Assembly (NCBI RefSeq): GCF_900102175.1
Contig: NZ_FNKN01000002.1
Location: forward strand, 62,001-126,000
Length of the DNA: 64,000 nt
Direction of reading: 5' to 3'
Source of the DNA: Microbacterium sp. cf332
Lineage (GTDB): Bacteria; Actinomycetota; Actinomycetes; Actinomycetales; Microbacteriaceae
The notes beneath the pieces were generated by a model. The model had not been told where the DNA came from and searched no databases. It saw nothing but the letters and a program-made list of their open reading frames with translations. Every line of letters starts with the position of its first letter. Within the stretch, counting starts at the first letter, position 1. Position numbers and translations under genes: made by a program. Shown one piece after another: positions 8,463 through 17,383 of this stretch.

Positions 8463-9110
8463 TCAGGCGCCGGTGAAGACGCCGTCGCGGAGCACGGGGG
8501 CGACCCCGTCGACATCGATCTGCGCGGCGGCGAGCGCATCGTCTCGGAGCCCGCGCTCGAGCAGCTCCTGACCCGATCCGCTCGCCGTCAGCAGGTGCCG
8601 GACGGCGCCGCCGAGCCCGCGGAACGACTCGCACGCCGCAGCGGCCTCGGGCGAGGTGTGGTCGATGCCGAGCCGCGACAGCGCGTCGACGACGGCACCG
8701 GCGCCCAGCAGATCCTCGACGGCGAAGCGCAGGTCGGACGCCTCGTCGGGGCCCGCGAGCTCTCCCGCGGCGATGACCGCGATACTCGTGCGCGCGCCGC
8801 GTCGCCGCTGCTCATCGAGCACCGCATCGGCGACCGCGGCGGCGTTGCGCAGGCAGCCGAGCAGCACGACCGAATCGGACGCCGCCGCCGCGATCGCCGC
8901 GCCGTTGCGCGACACCGCGTGCGCCGCCTCGTCGAGCGGCACCGCCTCGCCCGCCGCCACGCGCGCCGACACCGTCGACGAGAAGCGCAGCACGTCGACC
9001 ACGACCACGACCTCGGCGGGCGCCGCTCGGCGCAGGCCCGCGAGACCCCAGTCGAGGCGCACCTGGTAGCGGGACTGGTCGAACGGCGTGGATGCTGCGG
9101 GCGACGGCAT
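8463..9110 (-). CDS. comB: 2-phosphosulfolactate phosphatase family protein (ComB-like)
   Basis: 215-residue protein of the ComB family. The signature VVVVDVLRFSSTVSARVAAGEAV, with the conserved Asp-Val-Leu-Arg-Phe-Ser metal/phosphate region, is followed by VVLLGCLRNAAAVADAV and SIAVIAAGE. ComB hydrolyses (2R)-phospho-3-sulfolactate to sulfolactate in coenzyme M synthesis in methanogens. Many actinobacteria have the gene without coenzyme M, so the physiological substrate here is uncertain. TAGGCT lies 6 nt before the ATG, indicating a leaderless start divergent from the SRPBCC-like gene. Length is close to the family norm of about 230. Confidence 0.82.
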   Translation of the reverse strand: MPSPAASTPFDQSRYQVRLDWGLAGLRRAAPAEVVVVVDVLRFSSTVSARVAAGEAVPLDEAAHAVSRNGAAIAAAASDSVVLLGCLRNAAAVADAVLDEQRRRGARTSIAVIAAGELAGPDEASDLRFAVEDLLGAGAVVDALSRLGIDHTSPEAAAACESFRGLGGAVRHLLTASGSGQELLERGLRDDALAAAQIDVDGVAPVLRDGVFTGA

Positions 9111-9142
9111 CCGATCAGCCTATGACGGGGCAGACTGGGCTC

Positions 9143-9658
9143 ATGCGCATCCTCCAGAAGCTCGTGCTCGACTGCGACGCCGACGCCGCTTGGCGTGCCC
9201 TCCACTCGCCGCGGGCGCTCGCCGAGCTGTACGCGCCGCTGATGGGGCTCGAACCGCTGGCGGCCGAGGGGATGCCGACCGCGCTCGAGCCGGGCGCCGA
9301 CGTCCCGGTTCAGCTGTCGGCGTTCGGGATGCCGGTCGGGCGGCAGCTCATCCACGTGTCGGACCGCGCCGTCGAGGAGCGTCGACCGGGGGCGGCGGAT
9401 GCCGACACGGTGCGCATCCTGCGCGACAGCGGCATCCCGCTCACCGGCCCGCTGTCGGTGCTCGACGTCTGGGACCACCAGATGGCCGTCTCGCCGGCGC
9501 CCGGCGACCCGACCCGCACACTGTGGCGGGAGCGTCTGGTCATCGGCGGCCTCGCCGCCCCCGCGCTGTGGCCGATGTTGTGGGCGACATGGCAGTGGCG
9601 CTCGACGCGCCTGCGTCAGGTCGCGCCGACCTGGGCCTACGACCCCGAGCCCGCGTGA
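9143..9658 (+). CDS. SRPBCC-like (START-fold) hypothetical protein
   Basis: 171-residue protein that begins MRILQKLVLDCDADAAWRAL, a typical first beta-strand plus helix of polyketide cyclase/START-like proteins, and continues with strands such as DVPVQLSAFGMPVG and a long C-terminal helix. No catalytic motif is visible. An in-frame ATG at 9122 is possible, but the one at 9143 starts at the fold boundary and has CAGACT 6 nt upstream, as at other leaderless starts here. Its stop overlaps the GTG of the GNAT gene (GTGA), so the two are co-translated. Confidence 0.65.
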   Translation: MRILQKLVLDCDADAAWRALHSPRALAELYAPLMGLEPLAAEGMPTALEPGADVPVQLSAFGMPVGRQLIHVSDRAVEERRPGAADADTVRILRDSGIPLTGPLSVLDVWDHQMAVSPAPGDPTRTLWRERLVIGGLAAPALWPMLWATWQWRSTRLRQVAPTWAYDPEPA

Positions 9659-10182
9659 CCCGACCGGCGGTGCGGCGGGCGGTGCCCGCGGACGCCGCCG
9701 CGATCGCGCACGTGCACGTGCAGGGTTGGCGCGAGGCCTACACCGGCCGGATGCCGCAGCGCATCCTCGACCGCCTCGACGTCGAGCGCCTCACGCGCGT
9801 ACGGCGCGAGGTGCTCGTGCGCGAGCAGCTGATCGCCGGGGCGCCTGACGCCCGCTCGCACGACCCCGGTCGGACATGGGTGGCGGTGGCGGGTGGCGAG
9901 ATCGTCGGCTTCGCCGTGAGCGGCATCTCGCGCGACGATCCCCGGGTCGCCGAACTCGAGCTGTACGCGATCTACGTGCTGGCCGCCCATCACGGCACCG
10001 GCGCGGGCCAGGCGCTCCTCGACGTCGCGATCGGCGACGGGCCGGCATCGCTCTGGGTGCTCGACGACAACCCGCGAGCCCGGGCGTTCTACGTCCGCAA
10101 CGGGTTCCGCGCCGACGGTGCCGTCAAGGACGACTCGGTGTGGGGCGAGACCATCACCGAGGCCCGGCTCGTCCGCGGGTGA
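9655..10182 (+). CDS. GNAT family N-acetyltransferase
   Basis: 175-residue acetyltransferase. It has the N-terminal GNAT strand TRPAVRRAVPADAAAIAHVHV, the central TWVAVAGGEIVGFAVSG and ELYAIYVLAAHHGTGAGQALLD, which holds the acetyl-CoA pyrophosphate loop (Q/R-x-x-G-x-G/A type), and the C-terminal motif B NPRARAFYVRNGFRADG. The GTG start is coupled to the upstream gene by a GTGA overlap. The acceptor substrate cannot be told; relatives acetylate small amines or protein N-termini. Confidence 0.9.
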   Translation: MTRPAVRRAVPADAAAIAHVHVQGWREAYTGRMPQRILDRLDVERLTRVRREVLVREQLIAGAPDARSHDPGRTWVAVAGGEIVGFAVSGISRDDPRVAELELYAIYVLAAHHGTGAGQALLDVAIGDGPASLWVLDDNPRARAFYVRNGFRADGAVKDDSVWGETITEARLVRG

Positions 10183-10218
10183 CGGACGGGCCGGGCCGGC
10201 GGACGAGGCGCGGGGCAC

Positions 10219-11700
10219 TCACTCCGCGAGGGCCTCGACCGGGGAGACCCGCGTGGCGAGCCGCGTCGGCACCACGGCCGCCACGAGGGTGAGGACCGCG
10301 GTGGCGACGACGATGCCCGCGATCGTGAGCCACGGGATCCCGGGCAGCACGAAGCTCGGCGCCAGCCACAGCGGTGGCACGCGCACCGAGCCGAGCAGCG
10401 ACTGCGCCGCAGCCCAGCCGTAGGCGACGCCGAGCAGCAGCCCGAACATCACGGAGGTGATCGTGATGTGCGCGGCCTCGAAGAGCACCATGGACCGGAT
10501 CTGACGCCCCGTCAGTCCGAGAGCCCGCAGCAGACCGAGCTCGCGTGTGCGCTGCACGACACCGATCGTCAGCAGGTTCACGAGCCCGACGGCGGCGATG
10601 ACGGCCGAGACCCCGACGAGAGCCATCATGACCGCGCTGAAGGTGTCGAGCAGTCGCGCCATCTCGCTCGAGACCTCGCCACCGCCCGACGCGGACATCA
10701 CGCCCTTCACCGACTCGGTGGCCACGGCGAACATGGTGACGAGCGTGACGCCCATCACGACGCCGATCGCCATGCGGCTCGACCGCTCGGGGTAGCGCAG
10801 CGCGTTCTCGGCCGCGAGCCGCGCCGGCGCGGAACGACCGAAGAGGCGGCCGGTGAGGCGCAGCAGAGGCGGCATCACGAGGGTGGCGCCGAGGCTGAGT
10901 CCGGTGAACGAGGCGAGACCGCCGAAGAAGGCGATCACGACGCCGAGCGGCGTGACGAAGCCGGTGAGGATGCCGAGGGCGAGCAGCACCGCCCCGAGCG
11001 CGAACAGCGAGACCGCGGTGACACGGCGGCGGACACGGCCGGCGGCCTCCTGCGCCGTCCGCGGTGCGGATCCGGCGAGGGCGGCGAGCGGCGTGACCTC
11101 GAGCACACGGCGCGATCCGGCCCACGCGGCGAACCAGGTCGTCAGCGCCACCACGACGGCGGGAGCGATCAGCACCGGCTGCACGACGCTGTAGTCGACG
11201 TCGAGGCCCCACGCGCGGGCCGCGACCGCCTGCAGCCCCAGAGCCGCCGCGGTGCCGCCCATCAGTCCGGCGACGGCTCCGATCGCGCCGACGACGAGAC
11301 CCTGTCGGGCGATCTCGGCACGCTGCGATCGGGCCGAGGCGCCGATGAGGCGCAGGAGCGCTATCTGACGGGTGCGCCCGGCGACGATCGTCGCGAAGGT
11401 GTTGGCGGTCACGATCGCGGCGACGTACATCGCGACGGCGACCAGCAGCACGCTGAGGATCGCCACGACCGCGATGACGGTCTCGCCGCCCGCCAGGAAC
11501 GGATCGGCCATGAGCCAGGCCCCGATGAGCCCCGTCGCCGCGACGAGCAGCACCCCGAAGCCGCCCGAGATCGCGGCGACGAGCACGGACGCGCCCATGC
11601 CGCGCTCGCGCAGCCAGGCGAGGCGTCCTGCTGCGGGACCGGGACGTTCCGGGCCCACCGTCGCACCGGGACGGGCCGTCGGAACGGTGGCGGCGGTCAC
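10219..11700 (-). CDS. ABC transporter permease, FtsX/MacB type
   Basis: 493-residue membrane protein with the FtsX-like domain layout repeated twice. The first half has hydrophobic segments around LVAAISGGFGVLLVAATGLIG, VIAVVAILSVLLVAVAMYVAA and the FtsX signature RTRQIALLRLIGASARSQ. The second half has the related VVQRTRELGLLRALGLTGRQI followed by three segments. Such permeases act mechanically in lipoprotein, peptide or antibiotic export or in sensing. The GTG start overlaps the stop of the ATPase gene (GTGA). With the ATPase and the kinase/regulator pair upstream it forms a stress-response cassette familiar from actinobacteria. Confidence 0.93.
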   Translation of the reverse strand: MTAATVPTARPGATVGPERPGPAAGRLAWLRERGMGASVLVAAISGGFGVLLVAATGLIGAWLMADPFLAGGETVIAVVAILSVLLVAVAMYVAAIVTANTFATIVAGRTRQIALLRLIGASARSQRAEIARQGLVVGAIGAVAGLMGGTAAALGLQAVAARAWGLDVDYSVVQPVLIAPAVVVALTTWFAAWAGSRRVLEVTPLAALAGSAPRTAQEAAGRVRRRVTAVSLFALGAVLLALGILTGFVTPLGVVIAFFGGLASFTGLSLGATLVMPPLLRLTGRLFGRSAPARLAAENALRYPERSSRMAIGVVMGVTLVTMFAVATESVKGVMSASGGGEVSSEMARLLDTFSAVMMALVGVSAVIAAVGLVNLLTIGVVQRTRELGLLRALGLTGRQIRSMVLFEAAHITITSVMFGLLLGVAYGWAAAQSLLGSVRVPPLWLAPSFVLPGIPWLTIAGIVVATAVLTLVAAVVPTRLATRVSPVEALAE

Positions 11701-12458
11701 GACGACACCTCGGCGGCGAGCATGTGGGCCGAGATCGCCTCGGCGCTCTGGCTGGGCTTGTCGGCGACGATGCGCCCGTCGCCGAGGAAGATCACGCGGT
11801 CGGCGTGCGATGCGGCGACGGGATCGTGGGTGACCATCGCGATGGACTGGCCGTGCTCGCGGCTCGCGGTCGCCAGCAGCGCGAGCACCTCGCGCCCCGA
11901 ACGCGAGTCGAGGTTGCCCGTCGGCTCGTCGGCGAAGACGAGGTCGGGGGCGGTCGCGAGCGCGCGGGCGATCGCGACGCGCTGCTGCTGTCCGCCGGAG
12001 AGCTCGTGGGGGCGGTGCTTCAGACGCGCGCCGAGTCCCAACGATGCGACGAGGCCGTCGATGCGGGAGCGCTCGAGCGCCGAGGGCGCCCGCCCGTCGA
12101 GCTCGAACGGCAGGGTGATGTTGCCGATGACGTCGAGCGTGGGCACGAGGTTGAACGACTGGAACACGAACCCCACGCGGCGACGGCGCAGGATCGTGAG
12201 GTCGAGGTCGGAGAGCCCGGAGATCTCAGTATCGCCGATCCAGACGCGACCCGAGGTCGGGGCGTCGAGGCCCGCCATGATGTGCATGAGGGTCGACTTG
12301 CCCGAGCCGGAGGGGCCCATGATCGCGGTGAACTCGCCGCGACGGATGCCGACCGAGACGCCGTCGAGGGCGCGCACGCCCGATTCGCCGGAGCCGTAGG
12401 TCTTAGAGAGGTTCTGGACCCGGGCGGCGAGGCCGAGGTCGGTGGTCGAAATCTGCAT
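11697..12458 (-). CDS. ABC transporter ATP-binding protein, LolD/MacB type
   Basis: 253-residue ATPase. Walker A GPSGSGKST, Q-loop region FQSFNLVPTLDVIGNITLPFEL, signature LSGGQQQRVAIARAL, Walker B LVFADEPTGNLDS and H-loop MVTHDPVAA are all present and typical of the LolD/MacB subfamily that powers FtsX-like permeases. The chosen ATG at 12458 has TAGCGT 7 nt upstream and no Shine-Dalgarno, giving a probable leaderless start. An in-frame ATG 36 bp upstream is possible but not preferred. It is coupled to the permease gene downstream. Confidence 0.95.
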   Translation of the reverse strand: MQISTTDLGLAARVQNLSKTYGSGESGVRALDGVSVGIRRGEFTAIMGPSGSGKSTLMHIMAGLDAPTSGRVWIGDTEISGLSDLDLTILRRRRVGFVFQSFNLVPTLDVIGNITLPFELDGRAPSALERSRIDGLVASLGLGARLKHRPHELSGGQQQRVAIARALATAPDLVFADEPTGNLDSRSGREVLALLATASREHGQSIAMVTHDPVAASHADRVIFLGDGRIVADKPSQSAEAISAHMLAAEVSS

Positions 12459-12536
12459 GTCACCGACGCTACGGACGCCCCCGGGCTCCGGCATCCGCCC
12501 CCCGTCGCTCCCGCCTACATCTCCCGGATGACCCCC

Positions 12537-12615
12537 GACCCGCGAGACCTCAGTCGCGCCTCGAGAGCCCGGCGCCGACCCACCGTCTCGGGGCGCGACT
12601 GAGGTCTCGCGGTTC
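12537..12615. repeat. Family-A 79-bp palindromic repeat (copy 1)
   Basis: Arms of 30 nt flank a 19-nt loop. Inner arms pair almost perfectly over CGCGAGACCTCAGTCGCGCC; only one of the next base pairs before CGAGA is mismatched. The same element, always 30+19+30, occurs at 18497, 20134 and 22201. This copy lies between the ATPase gene and the 3' end of the response-regulator gene, both on the minus strand. Strong cruciform or RNA hairpin potential, no T-tract. Confidence 0.85.
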
Positions 12616-12640
12616 GGGTTCGGGTTCGGGTTCGGGTTCG
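12611..12640. repeat. GGTTCG hexanucleotide microsatellite (5 copies)
   Basis: Five perfect tandem copies of GGTTCG start on the last five bases of the adjoining palindromic repeat (GGTTC). They seem to have expanded by slippage from its end. The array ends 15 bp before the stop of the response-regulator gene. Confidence 0.9.
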
Positions 12641-12655
12641 GGCGGGGACGCGGGG

Positions 12656-13312
12656 TCAGGCGAGGCCGTGCTCGAAGGCGAAGACGACGAGCTGGACGCG
12701 GTCGCGCAGGGCGAGCTTCGCGAGGATGCGGCTGATGTGCGTCTTCACGGTGGCCTCGGAGAGGTACTCGCGCTGCGCGATCTCGGCGTTCGAGAGGCCG
12801 CGCGCGGCGAGCCCGAAGATCTCGCGCTCGCGGTCGGTGAGCCCGGTGAAAGCGGGCGGCACGGGCTTTTGCTCGGGCGCGGAGAACTTCTCGAACAGCT
12901 CCCGGGTCGCGGACGCCGCGATGACCGACGACCCCGCGTGCACCGTGCGGATCGCCGCGAGCAGGAACTCCGGATCGGCGTCCTTCAGCAGGAAGCCGCT
13001 CGCCCCCTGGCGGATGGCGCGGGCGGCCGCCTCATCGAGGTCGAACGTCGTGAGCATGACGATGCGGGGCGGGGCGCCGTCGAAGACCGGGTCGTCGAGC
13101 AGCTGCGCCGTCGCGGTGAGGCCGTCCATCACCGGCATCCGGATGTCCATGAGCACGACGTCGGGACGCGTCGATCGCACGACCCCGATCGCCTCGGCTC
13201 CGTCGGAGGCCTCGCCGACGACGTCCATGTCGGGCTGCGAGGCGATGACCATGCGGATGCCCGCGCGGAAGAGCGACTGGTCGTCGACCAGCACGACGCG
13301 CACCCCGCTCAC
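12656..13312 (-). CDS. Two-component response regulator, NarL/LuxR family
   Basis: 218-residue transcription factor. The receiver domain (about residues 1-125) has the acidic pair in VLVDDQ, the phosphoacceptor Asp in VVLMDIRMPVMDG, Thr in VMLTTFD and Lys in FLLKDAD. The C-terminal LuxR-type helix-turn-helix reads LTDREREIFGLAARGLSNAEIA and EATVKTHISRILAKL. The GTG at 13312 overlaps the stop of the kinase gene (GTGA). It probably controls the ABC exporter encoded just downstream, as in many actinobacterial cassettes; a palindromic repeat separates the two. Confidence 0.96.
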   Translation of the reverse strand: MSGVRVVLVDDQSLFRAGIRMVIASQPDMDVVGEASDGAEAIGVVRSTRPDVVLMDIRMPVMDGLTATAQLLDDPVFDGAPPRIVMLTTFDLDEAAARAIRQGASGFLLKDADPEFLLAAIRTVHAGSSVIAASATRELFEKFSAPEQKPVPPAFTGLTDREREIFGLAARGLSNAEIAQREYLSEATVKTHISRILAKLALRDRVQLVVFAFEHGLA

Positions 13313-14520
13313 GCGCCGCCGCCCAGCGGGGCGCCCACGGGCAGGGTCGCGGCGACCACGAAGTCCGAGCCGACGGGGCCGATCTCGATGCTGCCGCCGA
13401 TGAGCTGCGCGCGCTCGCGCATACCGATCAGTCCGTGACCGCCCGAACGCATCGGCCCGGTCGTGTCGACCGTCGACGGCGAGAGCGGGTTGCGCACGCG
13501 CACCTCCACACGGTCGGCCAGCCACGACAGGGACACGTCCACGGTACCGCCGGCGCCGTGGCGCATCGCGTTGGTCAGCGCTTCCTGCAGGATGCGGTAC
13601 ACCGCGATCTGCACCGCGGCGGGCGGCTCGCCCGGCGGCGAGGGGTCGACGTCGACGCGAAGATCCAGACCCGCGGCGCGCACCTGCGCGTAGAGCACCT
13701 CGAGCTCGGCGACGGTGGGCTGCGGCCCCTCCCCCTCGCTGTGACGCAGCTGGGTGAGCAGCATCCGGACGTCGGAGAGTGCGGAGCGCGCCGTCGTCGA
13801 GATGGTCTGCAGCGACGTGGCCGCCGCCGCCGGATCCGCCGCCGCCGCGTAGCGGGCACCGTCGGCCTGCGCGATCACGACGGCCAGGGAGTGGGCCACG
13901 ACGTCGTGCATGTCGCGCGCGATCCGGTTGCGCTCGAACTCGGCCGTCGCCCGCGCCTCGGCGCGGCGCTGCGCCTCGGCGTTGCCGCGGGCGCGCATGC
14001 CGACCCGCACGAGGGCGCCGACCGTCCAGGCCAGGAGCAGGCCGAAGACGGAGGCGACGAAGAGCATCGTCCCGGTGACCAGCAGGTAGGTCAGCTCGTC
14101 GCCGGCCGCCGTGATCGAGTACATCGCCGAGGGCACGAGCAGGTAGACCGTGATGGTCAGGGCGCCCGCGATCGACGACGCGAAACCGAGCCAGAACACC
14201 CGGTTCGAGCCGTAGGCGGCGCAGGTGTACAGCACCGCGAAGATCGCGATGTCGACGGGCAGCGGCGGCAGCTGGGCCAGCATCTGCAGGATCGCACCGA
14301 CCCACGCGAGGGCGAGCGCGACGGGCGGCGAGAGACGGCGCAGCGCGACGGCGGCGCTGAAGGGCACGAGCAGGAGGACCGCGACGATGGCCGAGACGCG
14401 GTCGCTCGGGATGCCGGTGCCGAGCACGCCGACGAACGTGAACAGCAGCATGAGCGCGGCGAACGCCACGGACACCGAGACGTCGGTGGCGAGCTGGGGC
14501 CGGGTCAGCGAACGGAACAC
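13309..14520 (-). CDS. Sensor histidine kinase, NarX/DesK-like (HisKA_3)
   Basis: 403-residue membrane kinase. About six hydrophobic segments occupy residues 12-190 (for example AALMLLFTFVGVLGTG and LLVTGTMLFVASVFGLLLAW) with short loops, so sensing is probably within the membrane. The dimerisation domain has the phosphoacceptor His in RNRIARDMHDVVAHSLAVVI; the ATPase domain has the N-box-like ILQEALTNAMRHG and GHGLIGMRERAQLIGG. The start is GTG at 14520 with TACCGT 6 nt upstream; longer versions would extend into GC-rich non-coding sequence. Cotranscribed with the response regulator. Confidence 0.93.
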   Translation of the reverse strand: MFRSLTRPQLATDVSVSVAFAALMLLFTFVGVLGTGIPSDRVSAIVAVLLLVPFSAAVALRRLSPPVALALAWVGAILQMLAQLPPLPVDIAIFAVLYTCAAYGSNRVFWLGFASSIAGALTITVYLLVPSAMYSITAAGDELTYLLVTGTMLFVASVFGLLLAWTVGALVRVGMRARGNAEAQRRAEARATAEFERNRIARDMHDVVAHSLAVVIAQADGARYAAAADPAAAATSLQTISTTARSALSDVRMLLTQLRHSEGEGPQPTVAELEVLYAQVRAAGLDLRVDVDPSPPGEPPAAVQIAVYRILQEALTNAMRHGAGGTVDVSLSWLADRVEVRVRNPLSPSTVDTTGPMRSGGHGLIGMRERAQLIGGSIEIGPVGSDFVVAATLPVGAPLGGGA

Positions 14521-14600
14521 GCTACGACGGTACGCGAGCACCGGGGGCGCGACATCCGTCTGGCGATGTATCCCCTGGGGGGACGCCGGAGCGCCGGCCC

Positions 14601-14620
14601 GCACCGCACCGCACCGCACC
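14601..14620. repeat. GCACC pentanucleotide repeat (4 copies)
   Basis: Four tandem copies of GCACC in the 112-bp spacer between the kinase start and the lipid kinase stop. No function is apparent. Confidence 0.85.
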
Positions 14621-14632
14621 GCGCGGCGCCGG

Positions 14633-15667
14633 TCAGACGGGCCGGTCGCCGTCCGCACCGGCGGCACCGTCGGGCTCGGCCGTGCGCGGCGCGTAGATCC
14701 GCAGCCCGTCGGGGACCGCGCGCACCCGCATCCGGTACCCGTCGGCCGGCGCCTCGCCGAGCTCGCCGTCGTGGGCGAAGACGGGCGTCGCGCGGCCGGG
14801 TCGCACCGTGAGCTCGATCTCCGCGACCACGAGGCGCTCGATGTCGGACGCCGGCGGCATCAGACGCAGCGCACGCAGGACGGCGAGCGTGCGACGGCCG
14901 AAGGCGAGCGAGGTGACGGCGCGCAGGCGGGTGCCCCGGGCGTGGTGCACCCGCACGTCGAGCACCGGCTCGTCGAGGCTCGCCCGGCGCATCATCGCGA
15001 TGCGCCGGGGGTCGCCGCGGCCGATCGCAGCGAAGACCGACCACACCTCGGCACGCCGGCCGTCGCGGACGACGGTGACGCGATGGGCGCCGTGGATCTC
15101 GCGCCACGCGGCCACCGCCCCGCCCCACCACTTGCCGAGGCTCGTGCGCTTCTCGCGTTCGGCGAGCAGTTCGGGATACGCACCGAGCGACACGGCGTTC
15201 AGGACGGTGATCGGCTCGTCGTCGTCGACGGTGACCTCGGCGACCGCGACGACGCGGGTGCCGCCCGAGGCGAACGCGTCGAGCGAGACCGCGACGGACT
15301 CGAGCCCGGCGGCTCGGGCGAAGTGGTTGAACGTCCCGCCCGGGAGCACGAGCAGCGGCAGGTCGTGCTCCCGGGCGACGTGCGCGGCCCGCGAGACCGA
15401 GCCGTCGCCGCCGAGGACGGCGAGAGCTGAAGGAGGGTCGTCGCCCGACATCGCTGCGGACACGACGTCGCCGATCGTCGAGTCGCCGAGGTGCACGATA
15501 CGCGCCTCCGGGAGCCGTCGCCGGATCTCGGTCATCGGGTCGGCACGCACCACCGAGGTACCGGCGCGGGAGTTGGCGATCAGCAGCACCCCGCGCCCGT
15601 CCGACGCCGGGGCGCCCCGGTCCGCGTCGGGGCCGGCGGTCGGGCTTACGGGGGAGTCGTCAGGCAT
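14633..15667 (-). CDS. Diacylglycerol/lipid kinase family protein
   Basis: 344-residue protein of the DAGK/sphingosine-kinase fold. After a disordered 25-residue N-terminus comes VLLIANSRAG (family NP/NS-x-x-G strand), then the nucleotide-binding motif LAVLGGDGSVSRAAHVA and LPLLVLPGGTFNHFARAAGL, which corresponds to the GT.N.FAR motif. The C-terminal beta-sandwich includes PVFAHDGELGEAP, the usual DGE of the family. It is expected to phosphorylate a lipid such as diacylglycerol at the membrane surface; the exact substrate is not predictable. TAGCGT 6 nt upstream of the ATG suggests a leaderless transcript. Confidence 0.87.
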   Translation of the reverse strand: MPDDSPVSPTAGPDADRGAPASDGRGVLLIANSRAGTSVVRADPMTEIRRRLPEARIVHLGDSTIGDVVSAAMSGDDPPSALAVLGGDGSVSRAAHVAREHDLPLLVLPGGTFNHFARAAGLESVAVSLDAFASGGTRVVAVAEVTVDDDEPITVLNAVSLGAYPELLAEREKRTSLGKWWGGAVAAWREIHGAHRVTVVRDGRRAEVWSVFAAIGRGDPRRIAMMRRASLDEPVLDVRVHHARGTRLRAVTSLAFGRRTLAVLRALRLMPPASDIERLVVAEIELTVRPGRATPVFAHDGELGEAPADGYRMRVRAVPDGLRIYAPRTAEPDGAAGADGDRPV

Positions 15668-15845
15668 GAGGCGACGCTAATCCCCCGGCCTACCGCCCGC
15701 CGACGGGTTGACACCCGCGCCCGCCCGCCGAACGCACCGCCGCACCTCACCGGACCATCGCCGGAACGCGGCCCGGCCGATTAGGCTGACGCCACCTGAC
15801 CATCGCTCCCGCGCGGGAGCCGTACCTCGTAGATCGGAGGTTCCC

Positions 15846-17336
15846 ATGTCCATCGCCCAGACGCACCCCACCCCCGGTGCCGCCAAGACGATCATCGGCG
15901 AGCCCGAGGTCGTCGAGGACGGCGGCGCGGTCGTCGTCGTCGCGAGCATCGCGCTCGCCGACGGCGTCGAGCACGACCCGGCCTGGTTCGCGTTGCGCGA
16001 CGCCGCGACGGCCCTGCACGAGCTGCAGGCCGCCGACGGCTCCGTGCCCGACGCGGGCCATCACGAGGCGGCGCGCCGCCACGTCGCGGCGATCACCGCC
16101 GCCATCGGCCGGCTCGCCCCGAGGTTCCCGCACGACGCGGATTACCTCGCGGCGTCGATCCGGGACTTCGACCGGTGGGCGGCCTCCGATCATCCGGACG
16201 GCGAGGCTTCGACGGAGGGGGCGTTCGGCGTGCCCGATTTCCTCGATTCGCTCGTGGCCTTCCAGCCGCAGCTCCACCGCGTCGACGGCATCCGGCATCT
16301 CGTCGTCTTCCCGATGTACACGCAGAACGGATCGCGGAACCGCCACGTCGAGGCGCTGCTCGTCGAGACGATCTGGCCCGAGCCGATCGCGCGCCTCGAG
16401 ACGATGTACCCGAACCGGCTCTTCGTCTCGCTGCGGCTGCTCGACTTCACGGCCGGGTACGACACCGATTCGGCGGTGCTGTTCCCCGAGACCGTCGCGA
16501 TGCGCGAGATCCCTCCGTTCACGTGGGGTGCGATCTTCCAGGACCGCGAGGCCGCCCGGTACCGCCGCGTCGTGCGGGCCGCGTCGGAGATCACGAAGCT
16601 CGACCTGCCCGCCGAGGCGGCGGAGATGCTCGACGACCAGGCGCTCACCGAGCGGGCGTTCGTCATGTGGGACCTCATCCACGACAGGACCCACATGCGC
16701 GGCGACCTGCCGTTCGACCCGTTCATGATCAAGCAGCGGATGCCGTTCTTCCTGTACTCCCTCGAGGAACTGCGGTGCGACCTGACGGCGTTCCGCGAAT
16801 GCGTCGCGCTCGACCGGCGGCTGAGTGCCGAGGCGGATCTCGACCCGGTCGACGCCGAGTTGCTGCGCCTTTCGCGGCTCGTGCAGTACGCAGTGATCTT
16901 CGACCGGATCTTCCGGTTCGCGATCACCGGCACGCGGGTGCGCAACTACGACGGGCTCGGCGGGCAGCTGCTGTTCGCCTGGCTGCATCGACGCGGTGTG
17001 CTGCACTGGACCGACACCGCCCTCGCGTTCGACTGGGGGGAGGTGCCGGATGCCGTCGTCGCCCTCGGCGACGCGATCGACCGCCTGTACTGGGAGTCGA
17101 TCGACCGGCCCAAGACCGCGCACTGGCTCGCGGCCTACGACCTCGTCCGCTCGGTACTCGAACCGCATCCCGCGTCGGCGTGGGCCCGCGGCCTGCCCGA
17201 CGAGGTGCTCGCGGGGCCACCGAAGGGCTACACCGACGCGGTGCTGGACGACGAGTTCCCGCTGTCGATGTTCTACGAGGCGCTCGAGAAGAAGATGCGC
17301 GACGTGATCGCCTCCACCCGCGGCATCCGCGGCTGA
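15846..17336 (+). CDS. DUF6421 family protein
   Basis: 496-residue soluble protein recognised as the actinobacterial DUF6421 family; function unknown. Notable stretches are HLVVFPMYTQNGSRNRHVEALLVE, PPFTWGAIFQDREAARYRRVV, MWDLIHDRTHMRGDLPFDPF and the acidic C-terminal FPLSMFYEALEKKMRDV. The His-rich DRTH and TQNGSRNRH segments could bind metal, but no known catalytic motif is present. The ATG at 15846 follows GGAGG by 6 nt. TAGGCT at 15783-15788 could be the -10 box, giving a leader of about 55 nt. Transcribed in the same direction as the threonine aldolase gene 48 bp downstream. Confidence 0.82.
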   Translation: MSIAQTHPTPGAAKTIIGEPEVVEDGGAVVVVASIALADGVEHDPAWFALRDAATALHELQAADGSVPDAGHHEAARRHVAAITAAIGRLAPRFPHDADYLAASIRDFDRWAASDHPDGEASTEGAFGVPDFLDSLVAFQPQLHRVDGIRHLVVFPMYTQNGSRNRHVEALLVETIWPEPIARLETMYPNRLFVSLRLLDFTAGYDTDSAVLFPETVAMREIPPFTWGAIFQDREAARYRRVVRAASEITKLDLPAEAAEMLDDQALTERAFVMWDLIHDRTHMRGDLPFDPFMIKQRMPFFLYSLEELRCDLTAFRECVALDRRLSAEADLDPVDAELLRLSRLVQYAVIFDRIFRFAITGTRVRNYDGLGGQLLFAWLHRRGVLHWTDTALAFDWGEVPDAVVALGDAIDRLYWESIDRPKTAHWLAAYDLVRSVLEPHPASAWARGLPDEVLAGPPKGYTDAVLDDEFPLSMFYEALEKKMRDVIASTRGIRG

Positions 17337-17383
17337 CCCGCGCACGGACCCGAGGCCGCGCCCGAGGCTGAAAGGATGAGGTC

